Below, one piece after another: positions 9,095-18,648 of a DNA stretch of 64,000 bases; within the stretch, counting starts at the first letter, position 1, and each line of letters opens with the position of its first letter. The notes beneath the pieces are model-generated. The model was given only the letters and a program-made list of their open reading frames with translations. It ran no database searches and was not told the DNA's origin. Both the position numbers and the translations under genes were made by a program. This DNA is from Flavobacteriaceae bacterium (lineage in GTDB: Bacteria; Bacteroidota; Bacteroidia; Flavobacteriales; Flavobacteriaceae), in assembly GCA_016649715.1 (NCBI GenBank), contig JAENXC010000007.1, positions 62,001 through 126,000 on the forward strand. Direction: 5' to 3'.

Positions 9095-9110
9095 ATTGCA
9101 ATATTACGAT
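9095..9110. promoter_or_regulatory. Candidate ArsR operator
   Basis: ATTGCAATATTACGAT is an imperfect palindrome centred on AATATT, 18 bp upstream of the arsR start. Site type and position fit autoregulation by ArsR; there is no direct proof. Confidence 0.4.
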
Positions 9111-9164
9111 GAATATTTGATTTATTATAAAAATTGAAAGGTTTTTTAAAAATATATATTTTGG

Positions 9165-9725
9165 TTAATTCTTTAAAAGATTTTCAAGAGTTTTAAAATG
9201 ATGAGCTTCGGTTCTCAAAGAAATAATCAAAATATCTTTTTTGAGTATAATTGAATAGATTTCACCCGACTTAAAAAGAGGTTCGAGTGTTTGGTAGAGC
9301 TTTTCTATAAGTGCTGAGTTGTTATCTGAACCACTGATAACATAATCTTTTAGTCCACGAAAGGATTTTGAATTATTGAACAACTTTTTTATAAATCCGA
9401 AACTTTCTTTTTTATAGATAGAAAATTCAGAATTGAAAGAACCTGCCATCGGGGTTGACCATTCCGCTAACGTGAGAAGGTTTTGTTTTTTAGAAGAAAG
9501 GATTAAGTTTCCAGTGGAAGTATAAGTGGCTTTTTTATACTTTAAATGCCACGTTTTCGACGCTATAATTTCAGCTTGAATAAAATAGGACCAGGCATTG
9601 TAATTGCCCTTCACCTTTCCATTTTTGCTAGCAACGTAGTTTTCAAATTCTCTGCAGAAATCTTCGTTTATTTTATAGAAGGGAGATGTGAGTTCGGCAG
9701 ATGCTGCATTCGATTTTATTTTCAT
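9165..9725 (-). CDS. Protein of unknown function
   Basis: The 186-residue soluble protein has no signal peptide or membrane helix and no motif that I recognise. It is rich in Lys, Ser and Phe, with a central region ILSSKKQNLLTLAEWS. The start at 9725 is preferred because it lies five bases past the acetyltransferase stop; the in-frame start at 9782 would overlap that gene. It is probably co-transcribed with it. Confidence 0.6.
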   Translation of the reverse strand: MKIKSNAASAELTSPFYKINEDFCREFENYVASKNGKVKGNYNAWSYFIQAEIIASKTWHLKYKKATYTSTGNLILSSKKQNLLTLAEWSTPMAGSFNSEFSIYKKESFGFIKKLFNNSKSFRGLKDYVISGSDNNSALIEKLYQTLEPLFKSGEIYSIILKKDILIISLRTEAHHFKTLENLLKN

Positions 9726-9729
9726 CAGT

Positions 9730-10191
9730 TTATGTTTTTTGCAATAATTTCTTAAAACAAACACTGTTTTCCACCCCCGCATATTGCCCGTAGTTATCTA
9801 TAAATCTGTAACCGCTTTTTTTATAAAGCGAAATAGCTTCCGGTTGTTTGATTCCCGTTTCCAAAATACATTTTGTGTTGCCCAGTTCCAATGCCCAAAT
9901 CTCGAGCTCTTTCAGAATTTTCCCTGCAATCCCTTTCCCGCGTTGCTCCAAAGGGACAAACATGCGTTTCACTTCCATTACCCCTGCTTCAAATTGTTTA
10001 ATGGCACCACAACCAACGGCCGTATTCTCATCATCATAAGCAACCACAGTGTGTTTTATGGAGTCTAATTTATTGAATTGGTCGTAAAATGGATGGTCGT
10101 CGCCATCGCGAATTGTGAGCTCTTCATCCAATTGTTTTACCAGCAATTTGAAGTCTTCACTTTGTGAATTGATGCGTTGTATATCAATCAT
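9730..10191 (-). CDS. GNAT-family N-acetyltransferase
   Basis: The 153-residue protein has the acetyl-CoA binding motif PLEQRGKGIAGKILKELE (R/Q-x-x-G-x-G/A) and the following beta strand with KCILETGIKQPEAISLYKKSGY, typical of GNAT enzymes. It would transfer an acetyl group to an amine; the substrate is unknown. It is the first gene of a likely pair with 9165..9725. Confidence 0.85.
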   Translation of the reverse strand: MIDIQRINSQSEDFKLLVKQLDEELTIRDGDDHPFYDQFNKLDSIKHTVVAYDDENTAVGCGAIKQFEAGVMEVKRMFVPLEQRGKGIAGKILKELEIWALELGNTKCILETGIKQPEAISLYKKSGYRFIDNYGQYAGVENSVCFKKLLQKT

Positions 10192-10323
10192 TTATATTTT
10201 TTTTGGTTTGTTCAAATCGTGAATAGTTAATTATTCTTGGTTGGGAATCTAAAGATAATAAAGGTTTTTTATCTTAGCCATTTAAATTTAGCTGTTACTC
10301 TTTTCATCCAAAAAATTACTTTT

Positions 10324-12456
10324 ATGAAATATTCTTTCGTCCTTATTTTTTCTTTATTGTTTTTTTTCACCGTCGATGCACAGCAGAAAGAACTAACCCT
10401 AAAAGACGCTGTAATTGAACAATACGGTAAATTTTACCCCGAACAAATACAAGGCTTTCAGTGGGTTCCGGGGACAACTTCTTATACATACCTTGATGAT
10501 GGCACCACGCTGAAAAAATCTTTCGCCGAAAGCAAAAAAGAAATAGAACAGCTTTCAATTGCTGAAGTAAACCAAACCTTGGGCACCGTTTTAAAACGGT
10601 TTTCAGGGATGACTTGGAAAAACAGCGAAGCTTTCTATCTGGTTGATAATAATTCCTATTACCTATATAATTACAATGAAAAAAAAGGAGCATTGGTTTC
10701 TAAAATAAACGATGCTGCAGAAAACAGCACCCTGCAAAATGAAACTGGAAACGTTGCCTACACAATAGACAACAATCTCTATATTCAAAAATCCGATGGT
10801 ACAACCGTTGCAGTCACTAATAATTTCGATAAAAATATTGTTTCGGGGCAAGCCATTGCGCGAAGTGAATTCGGAATTACCAACGGTATTTTTTGGTCGT
10901 CCAATGGAAATCTGCTCGCTTTTTACCAAAAAGATGAAACCGATGTCGCAGATTATCCGCTTCTGAACATCATTCCAACTCCCGGAGAATTAAATTCCAT
11001 AAAATACCCAATGGCGGGGCAGAAGAGTGAGCGCCCAAAAGTGGGAATTTATAATTTGGCCACTGGGCAATCGGTTTTTATTTCTCCTACTGGAAATGTG
11101 GATGACTATTTGACTAATCTATCTTGGACTCCCAATGAAAAAAATGTTGTTATCGCTGAGCTGAACCGCGACCAAAACCATATGAAACTGCAGCTTTTTG
11201 ATGCTTCAACAGGAAAGTTGGTCCGCACCATTCTTGAAGAGAAAAATGATAAATGGACCGAGCCGGAGCATCCTGCCTATTTCTATTCAGATTCTTCCGA
11301 AGACTTTATTTGGATGAGTGAAAAAGATGGTTTTATGAATCTTTATCTGTGCAATACTTCAAAAGGTTTCGCAAAACAGCTTACTGTCAATAAATGGGTC
11401 GCCGAGGAAATAGTTGGCAACAACGCTAAAGGAACGGAAGTTTATTTCACTGGAACTGGCGAATCACCTTTGGACACAAAGTTGTATTCCGTAAACATTT
11501 CCAACGGAAAACAAATCTGCATAACGGAAACAAGCGGTACCCACAATGCCAGCATTTCTTCCGATGGAAAATATATTTTTGATCAATATTCAAATCACGA
11601 AACGCCCAACGTTGCACAGTTATTGGACAACAAAGGAAAAACGATCCAAACTTTTGTGAAAGTCGATAACCCAATGGCCGATTATAGAATTGGAACCACA
11701 GAGATTGGAAAATTGAAGTCGCACGACGGCTTTGATCTTTATACTCGATTAATAAAACCATCCAATTTCGACCCAAATAAAAAGTACCCGGTTTTGGTAT
11801 ATGTTTATGGCGGTCCGCACGCACAATTGATAACGAATTCGTGGAATGACGGTGCTTCTTTATGGATGAAGTGGATGGCCGAACAAGGTTATCTCGTTTT
11901 TACCTTGGATGGTAGAGGTTCCGCAAACAGAGGTTTCGCTTTTGAAAGTGTTATTCACAGACAAGTGGGCACCGAGGAATTAAAAGACCAATTGGTTGGT
12001 GTGGAATATCTTAAATCACTTTCTTATGTTGATGCAGGCCGATTGGCAATCCACGGTTGGAGTTTTGGTGGTTTTATGACCGTTTCAATGATGCTCCGCG
12101 ATCCTGGGGTTTTCACCACTGGAGTTGCCGGAGGACCAGTTACCGATTGGAAATATTACGAAGTAATGTATGGCGAGCGCTATATGGACACTCCGCAACA
12201 AAACCCCGAAGGCTACGAAACCTCGAGCCTGCTGAACAAAACCCAAAACTTGACAGGAAAATTATTGACAATCCACGGATCGATAGATCCCGTGGTTGTT
12301 ATGCAGCACGATTTGTCATTGATTAAATCTTTTGTGGACAATGAAAAGCAAATGGATTTCTTTGTTTACCCAATGCACGAGCACAACGTTCGCGGCAAGG
12401 ACCGCGTGCATTTAATGACGAAGGTGCTTAACTATGTGATTGAGAATAATAAATAG
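10324..12456 (+). CDS. S9 family prolyl peptidase, dipeptidyl-peptidase IV-like, secreted
   Basis: The 710-residue protein begins with a signal peptide (MKYSFVLIFSLLFFFTVDA), then a DPP4 N-terminal beta-propeller and an alpha/beta-hydrolase domain. The nucleophile motif is GWSFGGFM; the Asp (GSIDPVV) and His (MHEHNVRG) of the triad are present, as is the YVYGGPHAQ oxyanion strand. It would cleave X-Pro dipeptides in the periplasm or outer envelope. The start at 10324 was chosen for the signal peptide; upstream ATG 10237 is unlikely. Confidence 0.92.
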   Translation: MKYSFVLIFSLLFFFTVDAQQKELTLKDAVIEQYGKFYPEQIQGFQWVPGTTSYTYLDDGTTLKKSFAESKKEIEQLSIAEVNQTLGTVLKRFSGMTWKNSEAFYLVDNNSYYLYNYNEKKGALVSKINDAAENSTLQNETGNVAYTIDNNLYIQKSDGTTVAVTNNFDKNIVSGQAIARSEFGITNGIFWSSNGNLLAFYQKDETDVADYPLLNIIPTPGELNSIKYPMAGQKSERPKVGIYNLATGQSVFISPTGNVDDYLTNLSWTPNEKNVVIAELNRDQNHMKLQLFDASTGKLVRTILEEKNDKWTEPEHPAYFYSDSSEDFIWMSEKDGFMNLYLCNTSKGFAKQLTVNKWVAEEIVGNNAKGTEVYFTGTGESPLDTKLYSVNISNGKQICITETSGTHNASISSDGKYIFDQYSNHETPNVAQLLDNKGKTIQTFVKVDNPMADYRIGTTEIGKLKSHDGFDLYTRLIKPSNFDPNKKYPVLVYVYGGPHAQLITNSWNDGASLWMKWMAEQGYLVFTLDGRGSANRGFAFESVIHRQVGTEELKDQLVGVEYLKSLSYVDAGRLAIHGWSFGGFMTVSMMLRDPGVFTTGVAGGPVTDWKYYEVMYGERYMDTPQQNPEGYETSSLLNKTQNLTGKLLTIHGSIDPVVVMQHDLSLIKSFVDNEKQMDFFVYPMHEHNVRGKDRVHLMTKVLNYVIENNK

Positions 12457-12492
12457 TATTCAGTAATCAGTACGCAGTAATTCAGTAATCAG
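12457..12492. repeat. 7-bp periodic intergenic array (TNNNCAG type)
   Basis: Units TATTCAG, TAATCAG, TACGCAG, TAATTCAG and TAATCAG follow each other directly after the peptidase stop. The period is 7 bp with one 8-bp unit. Similar arrays occur at 14101, 19619, 29886 and 55904. Confidence 0.7.
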
Positions 12493-12542
12493 TGAATTCA
12501 CCTTCTAAACTTTTCAACTTCTCAACCTTATATCCATTAGTA

Positions 12543-13874
12543 TCATTCTTTCTCCTCCAAAGGTGAATGGTCAAACTTCCCCTTCACGGTGTCATAGCGA
12601 AGAATTCCAAACCCAATAATAGCCGAAATAAAGGAGCCAATCAAAATCCCGATTTTTGCCGAATCTATGTATTCCGGGCTATTGTTAAACGCTAGGCCTG
12701 CAATGAAAATGGCCATCGTAAATCCGATTCCCGCCAAGAAGGAAACACCAATTATCTGTTTGTTAGTGATATCTTCCGGCACGTCAATCATCTTGAATTT
12801 TTTTGCTAAAAAGATAACCGTTGAAATGCCAATACTTTTACCCAAGATCAAACAGATCATAATGTTCACTATCAATGCCGTCTCCAGGCCACCGTTGCCG
12901 TTTATGGCCACGCCCGCATTTGCAAGTGCGAAAATGGGGATTACCAAATAGGCCACCCAATTGTGGAGTTTGTGCTCTAAATGTTGCAAAGGCGATCGAT
13001 AATCATCTGCCCAATCTTCCAAATCGTCTATCAATTCCAGTTGTTCCGCAGAAAGTACTGGCTTTTGAAGAATGGTGCTTTCTTTTATTTCACTCACAAT
13101 GCTTTCCAGTTGGTCGGTAAATTCGTGGGTACTTATTTTTTGCCTCACGGGAACGGCAAAAGCCATCAGAATTCCAGCTAAAGTAGGATGGAGACCAGCT
13201 TTCAAAAACAACAACCAAACAACGAATCCCGATGCCATTGTTAAATATTCGGAATACAAACCTCTGTAGCTTAAGAAATAAATTACAGCCAACAGTCCCA
13301 AAGCAGAGCCCAACAATACAAAATTTAAACTGCTGCTGTAAAATATGGCAATTACCAGCACCGCTCCCAAATCGTCCACAATGGCAAAGGCAGTGAGAAA
13401 TATTTTCAAACTTAAAGGCACCCGATTTCCCAATACTTTTAAGATAGCCAATGAAAACGCAATGTCTGTCGCCATTGGGATTCCCCAACCTTTCAGCGTT
13501 TCGGGATTTTGGTTTAGGATAACGTACATAAGTACCGGTAGCGCAATTCCTCCGATTGCTCCAAATAGGGGAAACATAATTTTTTTGGTGGAATTGAGTT
13601 CGCCAATCAAGAATTCCCGTTTGATTTCAAGGCCAATTAGAAAGAAAAAAATAGACATCAGACCATCGTTCACCCAAAGCAATAATGGTTTTTTTAGCTC
13701 AAAACTGTCGGTAACAATACCAAACTCATACTGCCAAAAAGATTGATAACTTTCCGCAAACATTGAATTGGCCCAAACCAAAGCAATAATGGTGGTTGCC
13801 AGCAGCAGAATTCCGGTAGAACTTTGAAGGTTGACGAATTTTTGAAAAGGAGAGAGTACTTTTTCTTTTAACAT
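12543..13874 (-). CDS. nhaA: Na+/H+ antiporter NhaA
   Basis: The 443-residue protein has about 12 membrane segments with the NhaA signatures FFFLIGLEIKREFLIGEL, GWGIPMATDIAFSLAIL (with the Asp of the ion site) and FAIVDDLGAVLVIAIFY (the DD pair that binds Na+). It exports Na+ in exchange for protons, as expected for a marine or salt-tolerant organism. The start at 13874 matches the family; 13931 would add an unrelated leader. It has a C-terminal extension of a few charged residues. Confidence 0.94.
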   Translation of the reverse strand: MLKEKVLSPFQKFVNLQSSTGILLLATTIIALVWANSMFAESYQSFWQYEFGIVTDSFELKKPLLLWVNDGLMSIFFFLIGLEIKREFLIGELNSTKKIMFPLFGAIGGIALPVLMYVILNQNPETLKGWGIPMATDIAFSLAILKVLGNRVPLSLKIFLTAFAIVDDLGAVLVIAIFYSSSLNFVLLGSALGLLAVIYFLSYRGLYSEYLTMASGFVVWLLFLKAGLHPTLAGILMAFAVPVRQKISTHEFTDQLESIVSEIKESTILQKPVLSAEQLELIDDLEDWADDYRSPLQHLEHKLHNWVAYLVIPIFALANAGVAINGNGGLETALIVNIMICLILGKSIGISTVIFLAKKFKMIDVPEDITNKQIIGVSFLAGIGFTMAIFIAGLAFNNSPEYIDSAKIGILIGSFISAIIGFGILRYDTVKGKFDHSPLEEKE

Positions 13875-14002
13875 ATATTTTTTTCGAACTGGCAATATAC
13901 CAAAACCAGCAATAAAACCATTTATTGCCAACTGGCTACAAATCTGTTTTATGAAAAATTTGTGATTGGCGGAAAAATATTCGAAAGAACTAAAGATAGA
14001 TT

Positions 14003-14037
14003 GATGACCGATGACCGATGACCGATGACCGATAACC
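14003..14037. repeat. Heptanucleotide tandem repeat (GATGACC)x5
   Basis: Five 7-bp units GATGACC, the last GATAACC, stand in the 344-bp gap between nhaA and ffh (13875..14218). The rest of the gap holds the ACTGNNN array and the ffh promoter; no gene was seen. Confidence 0.8.
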
Positions 14038-14100
14038 GAAAACAGGAACGCTTCCTAACATAAAATTTTCAAAGTCTGGCAAGAGATAAATCGCAAGCCT

Positions 14101-14156
14101 ACTGCAAACTGATTACTGCAAACTGACCACTGACCACTGAATCCTGAATACTGAAT
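14101..14156. repeat. Heptanucleotide array (ACTGNNN)x8
   Basis: Eight consecutive 7-bp units: ACTGCAA, ACTGATT, ACTGCAA, ACTGACC, ACTGACC, ACTGAAT, CCTGAAT and ACTGAAT. It ends just upstream of the ffh promoter. Confidence 0.8.
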
Positions 14157-14163
14157 ACTTTTT

Positions 14164-14193
14164 TTGATACTCCCTTTCAGAATGTTATCTTTG
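14164..14193 (+). promoter_or_regulatory. ffh promoter (Bacteroidota type)
   Basis: TTG (14164..14166), 19 nt, then TATCTTTG (14186..14193) match the Bacteroidota consensus TTG-N19-TAnnTTTG. The ffh ATG follows 25 nt later. Confidence 0.7.
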
Positions 14194-14218
14194 CATTCCT
14201 ATTTAAGAAAGCGAGAAT

Positions 14219-15547
14219 ATGTTCGATAATTTAAGCGATAAGCTGGACAAAGCACTGCACGTACTGAAAGGCCACGGCAGCATAACCGAAGTAAACGTAG
14301 CCGAGACTTTAAAAGAAGTGCGTCGCGCCCTTTTGGATGCCGACGTCAACTTCAAGACTGCCAAGGAATTCACCAATACCGTAAAGGAAAAAGCTCTGGG
14401 CCAAAACGTACTCACTACGCTTCAGCCAGGCCAATTGATGGTGAAATTGGTGAAAGACGAACTTACCGAATTGATGGGCGGCGAAACTGCTGGCATCAAT
14501 TTGAGCGGCACACCAACGGTTATTTTAATGTCCGGTCTGCAGGGTAGTGGTAAAACTACGTTCTCCGGGAAGCTTGCCAATTACTTAAAAACAAAAAAAT
14601 CCAAAAAACCGCTTTTGGTTGCATGTGATATTTATCGTCCTGCCGCGATTAACCAATTGCAGGTGGTTGGGGAACAAATAGGAGTTGAGGTTTACAGCGA
14701 ACCCGAAAATAAAAATCCAGTTCAAATTGCACAAAACGCAATCGCATACGCCAAGCAAAATGGCTTTAACGTCGTGATTGTGGATACTGCTGGTCGTCTT
14801 GCGATAGATGAAGTGATGATGACTGAAATTGCAAACGTCCACAAAGCTATCAACCCACAGGAAACACTTTTTGTGGTTGATGCAATGACGGGGCAGGATG
14901 CTGTGAACACTGCAAAAACCTTTAACGAAATATTGAATTTTGATGGCGTTGTACTTACCAAATTAGACGGTGATACCCGCGGTGGTGCTGCAATTTCCAT
15001 TAAAAGTGTAGTTGATAAACCCATCAAATTTATCGGTACCGGTGAAAAGATGGACGCCATTGATGTGTTCCACCCAGCCCGTATGGCCGACCGTATTTTG
15101 GGGATGGGTGACGTTGTTTCTTTGGTTGAAAGGGCGCAGGAACAGTTTGACGAAGAGGAAGCTAGAAAAATTCAGAAGAAAATTGCGAAAAACCAATTCG
15201 GGTTTGACGATTTTCTTAACCAAATTCAACAGGTTAAGAAAATGGGAAGCATGAAAGATTTGGTTGGAATGATTCCCGGCGCCGGAAAAGCGTTGAAAGA
15301 TGTTGACATTGACGATGATGCTTTCAAAGGAATTGAAGCCATTATCCATTCAATGACTCCAACTGAAAGAACGCAGCCTTCAGTAATTAACGGAAGCCGA
15401 AAAAAACGAATTGCCTCCGGAAGCGGAACAAGCGTGCAGCAAGTAAATCAACTCTTGAAACAATTTGACCAAATGAGCAAAATGATGAAGATGATGCAAG
15501 GTGGCGGCGGAAGGAAGATGATGCAGGCAATGGGCAAAATGAGGTAA
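14219..15547 (+). CDS. ffh: Signal recognition particle GTPase Ffh (SRP54)
   Basis: The 442-residue protein has the N domain (helices with EVRRALLDADVNFKTAKEF), the G domain with P-loop GLQGSGKTTFSGKLA, DTAGRL, and TKLDGDTRGGAA, and a Met-rich M domain (repeated MMKMM and MQAMGKM at the end). With 4.5S RNA it delivers ribosomes making membrane proteins to FtsY and SecYEG. Length and domain order are normal. The folD gene follows after 70 bp. Confidence 0.97.
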   Translation: MFDNLSDKLDKALHVLKGHGSITEVNVAETLKEVRRALLDADVNFKTAKEFTNTVKEKALGQNVLTTLQPGQLMVKLVKDELTELMGGETAGINLSGTPTVILMSGLQGSGKTTFSGKLANYLKTKKSKKPLLVACDIYRPAAINQLQVVGEQIGVEVYSEPENKNPVQIAQNAIAYAKQNGFNVVIVDTAGRLAIDEVMMTEIANVHKAINPQETLFVVDAMTGQDAVNTAKTFNEILNFDGVVLTKLDGDTRGGAAISIKSVVDKPIKFIGTGEKMDAIDVFHPARMADRILGMGDVVSLVERAQEQFDEEEARKIQKKIAKNQFGFDDFLNQIQQVKKMGSMKDLVGMIPGAGKALKDVDIDDDAFKGIEAIIHSMTPTERTQPSVINGSRKKRIASGSGTSVQQVNQLLKQFDQMSKMMKMMQGGGGRKMMQAMGKMR

Positions 15548-15588
15548 ACGTGAAAATGTTAAAAGTTAATTGTTGATCCTAAGCAGTG

Positions 15589-15616
15589 CAATTAACAATT
15601 AACAACTAACAATTAA
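15589..15616. repeat. Heptanucleotide array (CAATTAA)x4 ending one base before folD
   Basis: Units CAATTAA, CAATTAA, CAACTAA and CAATTAA form the whole leader next to the folD ATG, which begins at 15618. The same unit in reverse complement (TTAATTG) occurs in the prophage at 62933..62960. Confidence 0.75.
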
Positions 15617-15617
15617 C

Positions 15618-16505
15618 ATGCAACAAATGACAATACTAGACGGAAAGAAAGTCTCAAACGACATCAAAAACGAAATCGCAGCCCAAGTTGATAAGATGAA
15701 GGCCAATGGCGAAAAAGTACCGCATCTCGCCGCAATAATCGTCGGTGATGACGGCGCAAGTCTTACTTACGTTGGAAGTAAAGTAAAAGCTTGCGAACGT
15801 GTTGGTTTTGAATCTACTTTGGTGCAAATGCCGCACACCACCAGTGAACTGGAATTGCTTAATAAAATTAAAGAACTTAACGAAGACGACAATATTGACG
15901 GTTTCATCGTGCAGCTTCCGTTGCCTCCGCAGATTGATACTCAGAAAGTACTACTTACCGTAGATCCTTCAAAAGATGTAGATGGTTTCCACCCTGAAAA
16001 CTTCGGAAAAATGGCATTGGATATGAGTACTTTTATCCCAGCTACACCTTTCGGAATTCTCGAATTGCTTCAACGGTATAACGTTGAAACAAAAGGGAAA
16101 CATACCGTAGTTATTGGAAGAAGCCATATTGTTGGCCGCCCGATGAGTATTTTGATGAGTCGTAAAGGTTGGCCAGGAAATAGCACTGTAACCCTTACGC
16201 ACAGTAACACAAAAAACATTGCACAAATAACCAAGCAAGCTGATATTATTATCTCGGCATTGGGAGTTCCAAAATTTTTGAAAGCCGAAATGGTAAAGGA
16301 TGATGTAGTGATCATTGACGTGGGCATAACCCGGGTTGAGGATCCAAGCAATCCGAAAGGCTACGTGATTACTGGTGATGTGGATTTTGAAAATGTAAGC
16401 AAAAAAGCGTCATTCATCACTCCCGTTCCCGGTGGTGTTGGACCTATGACCATTGCAATGCTTTTAAAAAATACACTTTTGGCGAGAGAGCAGCGAAAAG
16501 GCTAA
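15618..16505 (+). CDS. folD: Bifunctional methylenetetrahydrofolate dehydrogenase/cyclohydrolase FolD
   Basis: The 295-residue protein has the FolD signatures TYVGSKVKACERVGF (with the catalytic Lys), DGFIVQLPLPPQID and the NADP-binding PVPGGVGPMTIAMLL, plus VIGRSHIVGRPMSILM. It converts 5,10-methylene-THF to 10-formyl-THF for purine and formyl-Met synthesis. The start may be 15618 or the ATG three codons later. Its 3' end overlaps the convergent DUF1232 gene by 4 bp. Confidence 0.96.
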   Translation: MQQMTILDGKKVSNDIKNEIAAQVDKMKANGEKVPHLAAIIVGDDGASLTYVGSKVKACERVGFESTLVQMPHTTSELELLNKIKELNEDDNIDGFIVQLPLPPQIDTQKVLLTVDPSKDVDGFHPENFGKMALDMSTFIPATPFGILELLQRYNVETKGKHTVVIGRSHIVGRPMSILMSRKGWPGNSTVTLTHSNTKNIAQITKQADIIISALGVPKFLKAEMVKDDVVIIDVGITRVEDPSNPKGYVITGDVDFENVSKKASFITPVPGGVGPMTIAMLLKNTLLAREQRKG

Positions 16506-16942
16506 GCTTTTTCGTTTTCCGCCAATCGCCAGTCCAAATATTTGTGAAGATCGGTTTCTATCCAGCCCATACTGATGGAGAGTACCGCCAAATCGTCTAT
16601 ATAACCAATCCCGGGAATAAAATCTGGAACCAAGTCAAAGGGGTTGAAAACGTATAATAAAGCAACTACAATAGAGGCAATTGTAAACCACGGCACGTTT
16701 GGATAATTCCCTTTTTTTACATCTTTCAACATAGCGAACATAATTTTTCCAAGTTCGGCATATTTGCGCAAAGGGCTGGCGTTGCTCAGTTTTTCTGAAA
16801 TAGCCTCTTCATTGTCCATGACTATTTCCACATCTTCATCTTTTATTTTAGTCACTTTCTCCTCTACATAATCCTCGTTGATTCTGGAGTCCATCACGGC
16901 GATGGTGGAAGGTTTTTTATTCTTCTTTTTTTTGAAAAACAT
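16502..16942 (-). CDS. YkvA/DUF1232 family membrane protein
   Basis: The 146-residue protein has a charged N-terminal half followed by the DUF1232 core: a membrane segment (WFTIASIVVALLYVFNPFDLVPDFIPGIGYIDDLAVL) with the family motif NPxDLxPDxIPxxGxxDD. Function is unknown; members are small inner-membrane proteins. The gene is convergent with folD. Confidence 0.82.
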   Translation of the reverse strand: MFFKKKKNKKPSTIAVMDSRINEDYVEEKVTKIKDEDVEIVMDNEEAISEKLSNASPLRKYAELGKIMFAMLKDVKKGNYPNVPWFTIASIVVALLYVFNPFDLVPDFIPGIGYIDDLAVLSISMGWIETDLHKYLDWRLAENEKA

Positions 16943-17060
16943 AGTTTCTTTTTTTGTCCTCTAAAAGTATGAAATGGAAACGCGAATACTTTTAAAATTT
17001 TGTTATAAATACTTTAGAAGAGAACAAATTTTAAAAATGTAGAGTTTTCAGGAAATATAG

Positions 17061-18101
17061 TTAGAGTCTTTCTTTTTGGTCGTTAGCGTCCAGTTTTCCG
17101 TATTCCGCCCTGTAAATACGGACGATTACCATAAAGAGACTGATTAACAATGGACCAAAAATAAGCCCGATGAAACCAAATAATGGTACTCCCACAATAA
17201 CTCCTATCAAGGTAATTAATGGATGAACATTATCCAATTTCTTAAGCACATAAAGGCGAATAATATTATCGGTTGAACCCACAACTACAAAGCCGTAAAT
17301 GAGTATTCCCCAAGCCTGAAAACTATGGCCCGTAGAGAGTGTTAGCACAAAGACGGGCAGGATTCCCACCAAAGTTCCGACGAAAGGAATCATACTGCCA
17401 ATGGTAACAATAACAAACCAAAAGAAAGGGTCTTTAATTCCAAAAATAAGGAAACCAATAAGTGCCACAATTCCCTGTGCAACCGCTACCAAGGGGATAC
17501 CCAGCGCATTGGAGCGCACCATTGCCTGAACTTCAACACCAATCTCCTTTAAGTTTCCCCGATCCATAGGGATATATTCTTTTAGGGATTCTCTTAAATC
17601 TCTACGGTTTGTAAACATGTAAAATAAAATAAAGTACATTAACCCAATAGCGATAATAGCATTGAAAGTGCCACCCGCCAAACTCTGAAGGTTTTCTGAA
17701 AGCCAGCCGGTAATAGCAGACTGATCAATTTGTGAATTGAGATCGTAACCAACTTTGGCTTCTATTCTTCCAAGTTGTTCTTTCAGTGCCCTAATAACCG
17801 CTGCGGAATTTTGGACGGCATCACCAATTTTGTTGGTGAGCATTAAAATTATTCCTGCGATGGGAATAAGGATGCCCACAAAAGAAAGGAACATTAAGAA
17901 TGCGGCGGCCAACGAAGGGTTCCATTTTTTCTCGGTGACCAATTTTGCCATCCATTTGCGCATTAATACATAAATGGTTATTGCGCCCAAAACCCCCGTT
18001 AGGTAGGGAAGTAGTTCCCTAAAAATAAGGCTTCCCATTAATAAAATGAGCAAGATGACAAATATTTGTCGGATTATTTGAGGCGGTATTTGCTTAATCA
18101 T
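17061..18101 (-). CDS. AI-2E family (PerM-like) transporter
   Basis: The 346-residue protein has about eight membrane segments in the family arrangement: two N-terminal pairs, a soluble middle part (residues about 90-150) and a C-terminal block with the motifs FVGTLVGILPVFVLTL, PLITLIGVIVGVPLFG and GLIFGPLLISL. The family exports small molecules or ions (AI-2, Na+ or Li+ in different members); the substrate here is unknown. It overlaps the VOC gene stop by 4 bp, so the two are coupled. Confidence 0.85.
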   Translation of the reverse strand: MIKQIPPQIIRQIFVILLILLMGSLIFRELLPYLTGVLGAITIYVLMRKWMAKLVTEKKWNPSLAAAFLMFLSFVGILIPIAGIILMLTNKIGDAVQNSAAVIRALKEQLGRIEAKVGYDLNSQIDQSAITGWLSENLQSLAGGTFNAIIAIGLMYFILFYMFTNRRDLRESLKEYIPMDRGNLKEIGVEVQAMVRSNALGIPLVAVAQGIVALIGFLIFGIKDPFFWFVIVTIGSMIPFVGTLVGILPVFVLTLSTGHSFQAWGILIYGFVVVGSTDNIIRLYVLKKLDNVHPLITLIGVIVGVPLFGFIGLIFGPLLISLFMVIVRIYRAEYGKLDANDQKERL

Positions 18102-18526
18102 TTTGCGAATAATTGTGTTAAATCATTAAATGCTTTAAATTCCAATGCATTTCCGGCAGGATCTTTAAAAAACATCGTTGCCTGTTCGCCCACCTGTCCT
18201 TCAAAACGGATATAAGGTTCAATGATGAAGGTAATGTTTTTCTTTTTTAGTTTTTCTGAAAACATGCGGAAGGTTTCCATATCCAACACAACACCAAAAT
18301 GTGGAATTGGCACAGCTTTGCCATCTACGGGATTTACAGTTTCTTTTTTCCGGGGATTATTCTCTTTTAGATGAATAACAAGCTGGTGCCCAAAAAAATC
18401 AAAATCCACCCAATGGTCGCTGCTTCTTCCTTCGGGAAGCTCAAGTACGTCTCTGTAAAATTTTCTGCAATTTTCTAAATTGTCTACAGGAATGGCAAGA
18501 TGAAAGGGGGTTAGTTGGCTGCTCAT
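18098..18526 (-). CDS. VOC (glyoxalase/dioxygenase superfamily) protein
   Basis: The 142-residue protein has two beta-alpha-beta-beta-beta modules, beginning FHLAIPVDNLENCRKFYRDVLELPEG and ending with FFKDPAGNALEFKAF, the usual metal-site strand with Glu. VOC proteins bind a divalent metal and act on small organics; no substrate can be named. It is the first gene of a pair with the AI-2E family transporter. Confidence 0.85.
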   Translation of the reverse strand: MSSQLTPFHLAIPVDNLENCRKFYRDVLELPEGRSSDHWVDFDFFGHQLVIHLKENNPRKKETVNPVDGKAVPIPHFGVVLDMETFRMFSEKLKKKNITFIIEPYIRFEGQVGEQATMFFKDPAGNALEFKAFNDLTQLFAK

Positions 18527-18608
18527 TAGTTATTTCTTAAAGCGTGTATAAGTTCCTTTTTCTTCATTTTTTGATAGGTGGGTCTGGCATAAAAATGCTT
18601 TTTAAGCA

Positions 18609-18637
18609 TAAAACCCTTTGAGAAACAAAGGGTTTTA
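18609..18637 (-). terminator. Hairpin downstream of the small membrane protein gene
   Basis: A perfect 12-bp stem (18609..18620 and 18626..18637) with a 5-nt loop lies 11 bp past the stop of the 61-residue protein. The T tail on the minus strand is short, so termination strength is uncertain. Confidence 0.55.
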
Positions 18638-18648
18638 AAAATTTTAAT

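Noticed and set aside
13090-13488. Open frame on the same strand as nhaA in another frame
   Set aside because: It lies completely inside nhaA, whose membrane segments and ion-site motifs are clear.
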